Shown piece after piece: positions 48,501 through 57,954 of a stretch of DNA of 64,000 bases. The position numbers and the translations under genes are program-made. The stretch is taken from assembly GCF_021018895.1 (NCBI RefSeq), contig NC_079375.1, forward strand, positions 10,138,732 through 10,202,731. Reading direction: 5' to 3'. This stretch comes from Seriola aureovittata. Its lineage: Eukaryota > Chordata > Actinopteri > Carangiformes > Carangidae. The notes under the pieces were generated by a model that was given only the letters and a program-made list of their open reading frames with translations, ran no database searches and was not told the origin of the DNA. How positions within the stretch are numbered: the stretch's first letter is position 1; each line of letters opens with the position of its first letter.

Positions 48501-50166
48501 TGTTTGACTCAAATAGTCATATTAATCAACCCATCTCAGAGGTTGGTCTCTTTTTGGTGATAGAAAACATCATAGACCATCATAGAATTGAAGTGCGTAA
48601 CAAGGGGTCCCAAACTGGACATGTCTAAGTCGCCACAAGACAAAAACCACTGGTGATCTTTAAGAAACGTGTAGTATTTGACCAGCTTTTTATATTTTTA
48701 ATGTAAAAACTTAATCTGAAAACTAAGCTGTAACCTGTTCAGTAAAAAGTACAATATTTTCCTCTGAAATGTAGCTAGTGGAGTAAAAAAGTGTAAAGTA
48801 GTAAAAAAGGGAAATACTCAAGCTAAGTACAAGTACTTCAAAACTGTGCTTAAATTGTAGTAATTCAAGAGTACAGTGCTTCAGTAAATGTCCTGAGTTA
48901 CTTTCCACCGCTGCATTTGCCATATGTCTCCATGATTTATTCCAAAATATGTCATTTTACAGTGTTTGATGGAACAGCAGTTCATACATTAAGTACAGTA
49001 TTTCACCTCTCTTTAATTGACTTGTGTTTACACGTCTTGCCTTGTACGTTACCCCAAATATCGGCAAATATATTGTTGTGTACAGACACGATTTAAAGTT
49101 GTAGCTATTCATTCAAGATCTCTAGGTGCATCAGACCATTTTGAACGATCCTGCAAATCAATAAGCAAGACTTTGTGATGAAGTAAATTGATTTTGTTTT
49201 ACATAATATTTACTTTATTAAGATTTATGTGGATATTGCAATGTCAGATTAGAAATACCAAAATAGAGGAGAGGCACCTAACAGCATATTTACTCAAAAA
49301 CAGAACTGAACACTGTCAAAATGACCATTCATGGTGAAATAACACCCGACAGCCCAAACATACCCATTATAAGCCTCACCAAATTAGCATTTACTGCTGG
49401 CTTTGAGGGCTATAGCTTGTATGGTAATGTGCAGTGTGGTGTTTGTGTACTTTGCCCACCCCTTTCCACTGCACATGCTAATGAAGTGGTTAACCACTCG
49501 ACCCAGAACAAAGAGAGAAAAGGAAACATATCGTAGCTGTACAGTTTCACACACCATCCCGCATCCTCTTTCACTTCCAGCCACTGTGAGATGTCAGGCT
49601 CATCATATTGGTTAGCCAACATACAATGGGATACAGTAAGGTACTGATGAGGCAGATGGCTAGCTAGCTAGATTCAATTAGCTGATGACAACATCTCTGT
49701 CACACGTCAATTAACAGTTAGACTGAAGAAAAGATAAACTTTACTTATAATATAATTTGCAAAGCAACTGAAAAATACAAATAGCATAAAGGCTTGTCTT
49801 TTCAAATGTCGCACTTTGTGAACGTTTTCAAGGATTCTGGATGCTAGCTGCTGCTAGCTAAATCTCCACATTAGATAAGGCAAGCTAGTTAGCCCACTGA
49901 GCTTTCTAGCTAACTGAATCACAACAAACATCGGGAAAACACACAGTACCAGTATCAGTTTATATATCCTGCAAAATACACTGCAAGACAGCCATTTAAC
50001 ATCAACAGTGTAAGTCCTGAGGCGAACTGTGAGGTTGAACACAGCTGGAGAACACAAACAAAGCTGTCTGACCACAGCTACTTCAGCTAGCCTGCTAGAA
50101 ATAGCCCCCAGTTCTTGATTACTCACCAACATCTTGGTCAAATGGGTTCGTCGCGAAGAGAGGCAT
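42332..50166 (-). CDS. stam: Signal transducing adaptor molecule (ESCRT-0 subunit), complete
   Basis: STAM pairs with HGS/HRS to form ESCRT-0, binding ubiquitinated cargo and deubiquitinases on early endosomes. Fourteen exons total 1566 bases, 521 codons plus stop, with every phase consistent; human STAM is 540 residues. VHS domain residues 1-145 ([33 protein letters not shown]), UIM about 172-186 ([14 protein letters not shown]), SH3 about 213-272 ([30 protein letters not shown]), helical core about 306-390 ([43 protein letters not shown]), and a Pro/Gln/Tyr-rich tail ending EKALL as in human (SQKALL). STAM rather than STAM2 is supported by sequence and by the tmem236-cacnb2 neighbours. The first intron (47735-50126) is the largest. 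Confidence 0.97.
42858..42979 (-). CDS. stam: stam exon 13, Pro/Gln/Tyr-rich tail
   Basis: [20 protein letters not shown] to PIPGQPAP; 122 bases, phase 0 to 2. Low conservation, as expected of the tail. Confidence 0.9.
43299..43452 (-). CDS. stam: stam exon 12, helical core
   Basis: [20 protein letters not shown] then [20 protein letters not shown]; 154 bases, phase 2 to 0. Confidence 0.96.
43640..43694 (-). CDS. stam: stam exon 11, helical core
   Basis: [18 protein letters not shown] (human AMCHQMGPLIDEKLEDIDR); 55 bases, phase 1 to 2. Confidence 0.95.
43863..43950 (-). CDS. stam: stam exon 10, helical core
   Basis: [20 protein letters not shown] then DSVELLQLE; 88 bases, phase 0 to 1. 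Confidence 0.95.
44262..44350 (-). CDS. stam: stam exon 9
   Basis: [20 protein letters not shown] then EQEPVYIDE; 89 bases, phase 1 to 0. Confidence 0.95.
45452..45469. repeat. (GT)n tract, CA on the stam transcript, after exon 8 donor
   Basis: Begins about 16 bases past the exon 8 5' splice site in transcript direction. Confidence 0.9.
45486..45580 (-). CDS. stam: stam exon 8, end of SH3
   Basis: [20 protein letters not shown] then [11 protein letters not shown]; 95 bases, phase 2 to 1. The donor ATGA|GTGAGT is also followed by a CA tract. Confidence 0.96.
45905..45926. repeat. (GT)n tract, CA on the stam transcript, after exon 7 donor
   Basis: Eleven dinucleotide units, starting about ten bases past the exon 7 5' splice site in transcript direction. 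Confidence 0.9.
45937..46132 (-). CDS. stam: stam exon 7, second part of UIM and start of SH3
   Basis: [12 protein letters not shown] through [20 protein letters not shown] to ILDD; 196 bases, phase 1 to 2. The donor AG|GTGAAC is followed within ten bases by a CA tract on the transcript (see 45905-45926). Confidence 0.96.
46373..46463 (-). CDS. stam: stam exon 6, linker and first part of UIM
   Basis: [16 protein letters not shown] then [10 protein letters not shown]; 91 bases, phase 0 to 1. The UIM is split between this exon and exon 7. Confidence 0.95.
46488..46645. repeat. Dispersed repeat fragment in stam intron 5
   Basis: TGGACTGCACTTATATAGCA then CTTTTCTAATTTTATCGACC and ACTCAAAGCCCTTTACACTT: a repeat tail I recall as very common in fish genomes, here without ORF. 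Confidence 0.6.
46791..46937 (-). CDS. stam: stam exon 5, end of VHS
   Basis: Forty-nine codons from [16 protein letters not shown] to [10 protein letters not shown]; phase 0 to 0. Confidence 0.96.
47056..47151 (-). CDS. stam: stam exon 4, VHS
   Basis: Thirty-two codons, [20 protein letters not shown] then [12 protein letters not shown]; phase 0 to 0, donor AAG|GTATGT. Confidence 0.96.
47359..47434 (-). CDS. stam: stam exon 3, VHS
   Basis: Reads [20 protein letters not shown] then MQALT; 76 bases, phase 2 to 0. Donor ACT|GTAAGC. Confidence 0.96.
47650..47734 (-). CDS. stam: stam exon 2, VHS
   Basis: Reads [20 protein letters not shown] then KIGQSRTG; 85 bases, phase 1 to 2. Acceptor CTGCAG, donor TGG|GTTAGT. 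Confidence 0.96.
47735..50126. other. stam intron 1
   Basis: Contains the 48217-48913 repeat. The remainder (49000-50120) is unremarkable except for a cluster of TAGCTAGC-like words near 49660 and 49855-49915. Open frames at 49384-49622 are overlapping and non-coding in appearance. Confidence 0.6.
48217..48913. mobile_element. Inverted-repeat-ended dispersed element
   Basis: Left end CAGTGAAGGAAGAGGTGCTC; right end reads inward as CAGCGGTGGAAAGTAACTCA. Inside are AAGTAAAAGTACC, CAAGTAAAAGTCCTGCATTC and, reversed, TTTCAGAGGAAAATATTGTA. This looks like a non-autonomous element widespread in spiny-rayed fish. Related fragments occur at 51711-51944 and 52064-52140. Confidence 0.65.
50127..50166 (-). 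CDS. stam: stam exon 1
   Basis: Forty coding bases, [13 protein letters not shown], identical to human. Donor GTTG|GTGAGT, phase 1. Confidence 0.97.
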
Positions 50167-51354
50167 TGCTGGTGTATTGACAACAACAGATTTCGCCTTC
50201 CCCTGTTATTTTCTTTCCCTCTGGTTTATCTCATACAATAAAAACGCATAGTAACAACAGCTTCATGAATGTCAAGCGGAGCTAAGATGACTCTACTCTA
50301 CACAGTCACTCCTTCACCAGACGGCAACAAGATGAGTATTCCGGGTAGCTGTCCCGTGTTAAGCAGACCGCTGTCATCGACTATAATTCAGCGCTCACAC
50401 CTGTTAATTAACTGTACAGCTGTGATCAACTGGACCATGAGCTACAAATTGCCCTTGCCGTAAAAAAAATAACATGTCATCGTCAGGTGATGGTGATCAT
50501 GTGACGTTATCTCATTGCTTTGACCACAAAACATTTGCTTTTTTCCCATCTGGACCAGGTCCGGATCAAAAACCACAATGCACACACTTGTCAAATCTGG
50601 ACTAGATTATCACATAGAGGCTGAAGACTCTTTAAAACACATTTTCTGATTCGTGAAACCTTTATTCTGTTTATGAAAACTGCAATGACGGAGATTTCAC
50701 TGCTTTTTTCACATCTAGACCATATCAGACCAGGTCTACCTTTACAGGAATGTAATATATAACATATATGTCCCTATATCAAGAGTGTTGTTGCTATAGA
50801 TGTCACATATAAGGGGATATATTACTATCACATATATACATCCTCAGGATATATGAAGATGTAAGTTTGTAACATGTATGAAATACCCATAGTACATATA
50901 GTAAAATATATATTTAATGTATGCAGGCCTATGCAAGTTTATTAAAACAATATACATATAAAAATCCATATGTTTATGTATGTTTTCCTTATCAATTTCT
51001 CATTCATTTTGAACATATCTGTCTTTCCATTCTGGTAAAGTTGTCTCAGACTATTTACATAATGTTTCTACAGTATAAGCATATATACATCAACAGTTTC
51101 CAGTAACTGAACATTATAACCTTCATGAAGGCGGGGTTTAATGCAGGACCGTTGTGTTAGACTGTATTAGTTATAGCTGGTGTACTTAATAGGCTGCCAT
51201 CTGAGCACATCAGATATTGCAGTGCAACCAATTTAATCAGCTACTTGCACATTCAGTGCTTAGACTAAATAGCTGCTCAGAGGCGAACTGAGAACAGTTT
51301 AACAGACTGAGGAACAAAAGAGTTCTTTAATCGGCTCAGTCCAGCCTGTGGGAC

Positions 51355-51692
51355 TTCCGGTGGGATTAGGGGTCGGGCCCTTCCAAAGGGTTACAAGATG
51401 AATTTTAGGGGTCAAGATGGTTAATAGTTGAGGAAAGATGAAAAAACAAAGTGACACAAATTTGAGTTTGTTTTACTTTTCTTTAATCTTTTCTTTTCTT
51501 TTTTTTCTTTTCTTTTTTTTTTAGTTTTCTCAAATGGCTGTTTAAATGAAACCATGTGAGAAGTTAACGGTGGGAATGTCTCTTTGGTGAAACGGCTAAC
51601 AACTCATAGATGTAAAACATGACAAGAGGCCTCGAAACTGCTTTTCTGTAAGAGGTAACCAGCCAAAAAGATTGGGAACCACTGGTTTTATC
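51355..51692. repeat. Dispersed repeat fragment, inverted relative to 27588-27800
   Basis: Right end AAAAAGATTGGGAACCACTG is the reverse complement of the start of the 27588 copy. Contains a pyrimidine (CTTTT)n tract at 51477-51525. Confidence 0.5.
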
Positions 51693-51710
51693 TTTAACAA
51701 AGGCATTGTA

Positions 51711-51944
51711 TTCTAAAAAATTATGATATGTTTTTTTTTTTAAATGTTAAACTTAAATCTGAAAAGTAACTTGACTAAAGTTATCAAATAAATGTGATGG
51801 AGATACAACATTTCCCTCTGAAATCTAATGGTTTTTAACCATAAAATAGCATAAAATGAATATACTGAAATAATTCCCTTTCAATTGTCCTTAACTACAC
51901 TACTTACCTTAAGTTAATGTACTTTGTTACTTTCCACCACCATA
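51711..51944. mobile_element. Partial copy of the 48217 element, reverse end
   Basis: Ends TTTGTTACTTTCCACCACC, and carries TTTCCCTCTGAAAT, matching the right half of 48217-48913 in the same orientation. Confidence 0.5.
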
Positions 51945-52063
51945 TTCAACCATATTCAAGCTCATTTTTTACCCAGTAATTAAAAGGAATTTCTGTCTGT
52001 GAATAAAACCATATATGATGTAGATAAATCAATATCAAATAGTTATCACATAATGTAATCAAT

Positions 52064-52140
52064 CAGCAATGGTAGAAAGTAACTATGTTCATTCAAGTAC
52101 TGTACCTGAGTACAATAAGGTACTGAATCTAAAAAACAGA
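52064..52140. mobile_element. Short fragment of the same family, opposite orientation
   Basis: CAATGGTAGAAAGTAACTAT then CATTCAAGTACTGTACCTGA: terminal part only. Confidence 0.45.
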
Positions 52141-52729
52141 CATCAGTAATTATTCACAAAATATATATACTATAAGAATTGATTTTTTGCATATTGTTCT
52201 ATAAGAAGTGTCTTTTCTTCTTTAGTTTTTATGGATAAATGAAAAGCTTTTAATGCCATATCATTTTAGTGTATTTATTACAATATTTAATAAGACAAAA
52301 AGCACTGACTCCACACACAATTTCTTTCCCATTTTATTGTGATAAGTGTCCTGGCCTGATCCACAGGAATTTAATTAAGGCCTGATAAGCCTTGAGCCAG
52401 ATTACAAACTGCTACTCAGTCCTTAAACATAATATGAATTTACAAAAGTCAATCCTATAACAATAACAACTGATTATGCAAATAATAAACATGTAATATG
52501 TTTCACATATTGTATTTGGCATAATGAATAAATCATCTTATAATGGCTACATTACAAAACATTTACATATTGTTAATGTATGCCTCATAGTGTATAAAAC
52601 TCATACTGGCAGTCTAAAGTCTAAAAACACTATCCTTCATAAAACAGCAGCGCTGCTCACACTGAACATCTTTTATCACAAAAGTGACATTGATATTTCA
52701 GTTTGCAGAGAGGTGAAATTTATACTAGC

Positions 52730-52745
52730 TTTATTTCGATTTATT
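52730..52745 (-). terminator. colec12: Candidate colec12 poly(A) signals (two)
   Basis: Two minus-strand AATAAA hexamers ten bases apart (52740-52745 and 52730-52735), about 1.2 kb past the colec12 stop. Another lies at 52333-52338. Which is used cannot be told. Confidence 0.3.
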
Positions 52746-53972
52746 GTCTGAGTTTGCAGTCGTTTGTTGATGGTGAATGTGCGCTCACCATTTTTCTGGG
52801 AGCTTATTTCTGAGCACAGTTCTGAATCTGTGATGTATTTGACAGTATAAAAATAATTCTACCATATTAACAACATAATCCTCTGATATAGATTTTTTGT
52901 GAGTCTAAAGATTGAGAAGGCAGTTAAGAAAAAAAATGATATGAAAGTCAATCCCAACCAACAATTAACCTTTTGCAAAATATTATTTACAGATACACCT
53001 GTACAACAGTGGCTGCACCAAACAATGACTCAGTATAGCCTAAACAAATGACTGCATTCTCATCTCATTCCTTCAGTACAAATACTAAACCAATACCATA
53101 GTGGGCTGGCTCTGTGCTTGTTCTGTCTTCTGCACCATACTGTGTTGTAAAGTGCCTTCAAGGCAAAGATCAGTCCAAGTCTCAGTGTTGCTTAACTGGG
53201 CTGGCTTTATCAGAGGCCTCTATTCATCTAGAGCTCCTCCTCATGTCCTTCATTGTCCTCGCATCTTCAACCTCAACTTCAGCCGCTACACCTTTCTCCC
53301 AAAGACAGCTCACACTGTCTTAGATGGATGCTATAAAACTGGAACTTTTACTGTGAAGAAAACAAAAGCAAAAATATATCACTTAATATAGATTTTAACT
53401 CATTTATGATGTGCTTACAGGCTGAAATATCTACAGTTATAGCAACAGTAATAACACATATACTGTAAATATGGTAATCTTATCATAATAATGGACAAAC
53501 AGATAAAAATGTTGGTTAAGATTGTTTAGTGTTCTGTTGTTTCCATGGTCAAGAATGAACTGTCAAGCTGAACTTTTCAATATTTTTAACACGGATGACA
53601 GGTGCTGGAGGTGCCCAGGATCATGGAAACATGTATATCTACATGTCCATGGCAACTGAGGACTGTGTGATACAGCTGAAAGCTCCTGAACAAGTACACC
53701 TTTAGCTGAGAATTTTTTGTCAATGGACACTGTTGTTTTTTCTGAGCCAATCCCATTTAAACTATACCTTCTTGGTGCCATAAAAACTAGTACTCACTAG
53801 AGGACCAGCTGGTCATTAATCTGCAACAGAAAATAGTCCACAGTCCATGCACTTACTCCTGTTTGAGTTACAAAACTACAATGCTCAAATGTTTTAGGAA
53901 ACTATAAATTTGTGACCTGTTTTTAAAGATTAACATGTGGAGTAGGAATGAATGAACTGAGGACGAAGTACA

Positions 53973-54234
53973 TCAGACTGAGTGGAAAAGTCTGAAAATA
54001 TTGGGAGACTGACTAACACATTGTTCTTTCACACAAATAGGAGATTTCAAAATTAAAAAAAAGGTGTGATATATATATAGAGGGTACTGACAGTCGGAGG
54101 CACATTCACAGATGAAACCGATGCGGTCAGTGCAGTAGAAATCATTCCAGTTGGCATTATGGATAAGACCAGCACAGTCCTCGCCGTCTTCATGACCATG
54201 GGTCCAGTTATCAGGCTGGCCAGGCTTCCACTTC
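53973..54234 (-). CDS. colec12: colec12 lectin domain, part 3, and apparent stop
   Basis: [20 protein letters not shown] then [14 protein letters not shown] and GFICE. QPD, GED and WND supply the usual Ca2+ and galactose-type contacts. After FICE the frame continues [15 protein letters not shown] and on to TGA at 53973-53975. A weak donor (TGTCA|GTACCC) seven codons after FICE could end the exon earlier. Confidence 0.85.
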
Positions 54235-57200
54235 CTGATAGTGACAACATGAACAATATGTGTCAGAGTTGAAACATCATAGAAGGTGCTTGTTAGTTAC
54301 ATTCATAGACGCTTGTTGTTTTGAACTGAATACAAAGGGTCAAGTCAAGTCAGAAATCACGACAACACATGGATTCAATTTGCTGTAAAAACCAGTTTGG
54401 CTTGTTAACTCACTTGAAAACGGGTATGGTGCCATCCACCCACTTCCAGACATTTTCCTCCTCCCTATCAGTAAGGCCCAGCCAGAAATAACCTTTTCCT
54501 GCAATTGCATCTCTCACAAATTGCTACGGACAGAAGAGTAACAGATATTTTTACAGGATGATTAGTTCAGAAATAAAAACAAGTTTGTGTTTTTCTTGAG
54601 TTGTTTTAAAGGATTTGTTTCATTTCATCGACGTGAATGAAAATATTGAAGACTGAAGGATAAGTCGGATTTCGTTTACCTGTTCCTCATCGTCATTGAT
54701 AATGAGCATATGAGATGACATGTTAGTACAAAACAGGTTGGCTTCATCAAAGTTGAGTCTCTGAGAACCAGAGGAGAGGTAATAGCAGCTGTCTCCAAAC
54801 TTTCTGAACTGAGGTGGGCAACCTGGAACAATTAATGACATTGTCACATTATGCAGGTACAAATCACAGAAGAAACCATTTTCACACAAGCTAATGAGCC
54901 ACATATCTATTTTGCATCTTGTGATCATTTTACTCACCAGGTGATGGAGTTGTGGCGACAGGGGGCTGGATCTGCCGGGACACGGTGCCTTGTGGTACCT
55001 CTGCCGGTTTGGGAGGCTCAGGTGGTTTGGGGGGTTCGGGGGCCTGAGTGGAGTGAGATGGCTTTAAAATAACAGGAGGTGCAGGTAGCCCTGGTAGCCC
55101 TGGAGGACCGGGCGGGCCGATGGGTCCAACAGGCCCACGAGGCCCATCCAACCCCGCAGGTCCTGCTGCTCCTCTGGGTCCCTGTGGCCCTTGTGGTCCT
55201 GGCATCCCTGGCGGTCCATCCCTACCAAGAAGTCCCGGAGCCCCAGGGTCACCTTTATCACCAGGGTTTCCAGGTCGACCTCCAGACCCTCTCGAACCTT
55301 TAGCCCCCGGAAGACCCCGGGTACCAGGTGCACCCTTTGGACCTGTTGCACCTGGTGGTCCAGCAGCACCTTTCTCCCCTTTAGGTCCCACCAATCCTGG
55401 CATCCCTTTATCTCCTTTATCACCCTTTTGTCCTGACTGGCCAACTGGTCCCTGGGGACCCCTGTCACCCCTGGGGCCCCTTGGACCCGGTGGACCTGAA
55501 ACACAATAATAAAAGATGAGTGGAGGATGAGTGGTGGATGTTTGACTAGTGTCAGGACGAACACCAATAGATCTTGTTTTCTTACCCTGCAGGATGGTGA
55601 AGTTGGTGATGAGCTGAGAGTGTTTACTGTCCACCACCTTCATCTCCTCCATCACCATAGACAGGTTGTTGACCTCTCTGTCCAACCTGGCTGCCATCTC
55701 ATCTTGCTGGGCGCGCAGTTCTTTGCTCTCCGCCTTGGCGTCTGTCACGCTACCATTCAGCCCCAGTAACAGGTCTGAATGCCGAATCACTGTCTCAGCA
55801 CAGGACCTCAGGCCATTCAGGTCGGAGCTAATGGCACCGAGGAGCTGCGTGGCAAAGCTCACGTTTCCAGTCACGCGGTCCATGTCATTCTCATGTCTGT
55901 CTAATCGCGCTTCCATCTCATCAAATTTAGATGATGTGGTGTTATCGTGGTCTCGCTGGTGGTCCATCAGCTCACGCATGCTCTGGTCATGTCCCTCAGT
56001 AAGGGCTGAGGCGTTCTGGATTTGGCTGACTAGTGTGCTGAGCTGAGCCCCAAGGTCATCAAGAACTTCCCCATTTGACCGGGCCAGGGCTGAGTTGTTG
56101 GCTGCCAAAACCTGGAGATTCTGGACCTTTTCCTTTAGCCACTCTGTGTCAGCCCGGTTCTGTCTGGCTGTCTGCTGCAGACCCTGGTAATCATTCTTCA
56201 GTTTCTGCACTGCCTGGCCTGCGTCTTCCACCGTCTTCTGCAGCGTGCTGAGCAGATTGCGCTGCTGGGACTGGGTGATGTTTAGTGCACTGACACTAAC
56301 CTGGGTCTGGCTCTGCACTTTGGCTTGGCCCTGTATCTCTGACTGGAGCCGTGCAGTGTCCGTCTGGAGATCGTCAATCATGCCACTGTAGGAGCTCAGG
56401 GACTGGTTGAGCCTGTGCAGGGAGGCAGCATTGCCTTCCAGAAAACTCTGCAGGGACACGTGGCCATTTTGCATGTCACCTCCAGTGATCCGGAGCTCAT
56501 CTAAGACATCTCTGTTTTTGGTTGCCCTGAGGGCAATGTCATTCAGTTGGCTCTGTAATTCCTCCAGATCTGACTTGAAAGTCTTGATTTCACTTGTGGC
56601 GTTAACTGACTTCTTTCCTGCCTGATCATCTGAAAAGGTAACACACAAAACTATCTATGTTAATAGAAAAATAAAAAGTGGTAAAATTTCACAGTCAAGA
56701 ACATTCAAAATTTTGTTCACAGCTCCTGTAGGTGAAAACTGTCCATACTTGATATCTAATCTTGTGTTAATGAGATTTACCTAGCTTCTTTAAATCTGTC
56801 TCCACAGCATTGATCTTGCCTCCATAATTCTGCATGCCCTCGGTAACATTATCCATCCTCTGGACCACTGACAAAAGAGGAAACAGACAGTGTAATGTAA
56901 ATAGAAATGAACAGTATATACACTTAGAAGGAAAAAAAGCAATGAGCCAAGTTAAACAATTTCATAGATAGATAGACAGATATATACTTTATTGATGCTG
57001 ATGCAATATTTTCACTGTGTTTGGTAAGGGGACCCCTTACTCAACCATCATAGATACTAAGACACTAACACAGGAAGTGCATTCAAGTGCATGATAGTTG
57101 ATTAGCTAGATCTGAATACTTCTTTCACCACTCATACAAAGATCTCATCAAAGCTTTAAGTGTAAACTTGGCTGCAGAGCATGTATTCAGTAAAGCTGAT

Positions 57201-57868
57201 TTTGAACAGCAGAGGGTGCTGTTGTATTCATACCATCTCCAGCGAACAACTGAAAACTCAAAACGGCAACTCTGAGCACAGGATTTTGATCGGAAGATTT
57301 TGTAACTGGGCAACTGTGCATCTGTTGATCGATACACTCATCTCAATGTTCCGAGTACATTCACAAATTCCACTTCTCGGGTATAAACAATGTCAAACAC
57401 ATGATGAATGCCACACCAGAGCACTCTTAACTCCAGTTCCACTTTCTCTTTCCCCCTCACATCTGCATCGAGAGTGCAGCTCCTCTCCTCCACAGTTTGT
57501 TTTCCTGTCAGCATGTGGGCGTCTAAAAACTGCACTGGCAAACATCCTAAGCTTTCACTGTTATCATTCCAGAAGTGACAAAAACATGGAACAATAACAT
57601 GCACTTGGGACAAACAAGAAAACACAAGGGCCCAGGTTTCAAAGAGCTATTGGTCAACTGCTGGGAGCTGAAAAATGCCACTCGAGTCTAATCTCTGTCT
57701 CTTTCACCTCTTTATATTTAAGAACGCAGAAAATTGCGGAACAGGCCTTATTGGTTGCTCATAACTACCACTGGTAACAGGTACAAAAATACAGTATATA
57801 GCAGATTCCTGCAACACTGTCTTTCCTCCCTGATCTCTGACATACCTTCTTATCCTCTGTTAATCCCC

Positions 57869-57954
<86 letters not shown>

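Larger units (their letters stand above)
50167..53972. other. Intergenic region between colec12 and stam
   Basis: High end is colec12 3' UTR, low end the stam promoter. No coding exon seen. A CATGTGAC E-box-like word followed by a CRE-like TGACGTTA lies at 50498-50510, about 330 bases upstream of the stam ATG. Repeat relics occupy 51355-51944. Confidence 0.6.

Noticed and set aside
55079..55509. Pro/Gly-rich plus-strand open frames opposite the collagen exon
   Set aside because: Antisense shadow of the colec12 Gly-X-Y repeats.
55496..55585. Continuous 572-codon frame joining colec12 stalk and collagen exons
   Set aside because: The middle is an intron with GT-AG ends; removing it restores the human-like TILQ-GPPGPRG junction.
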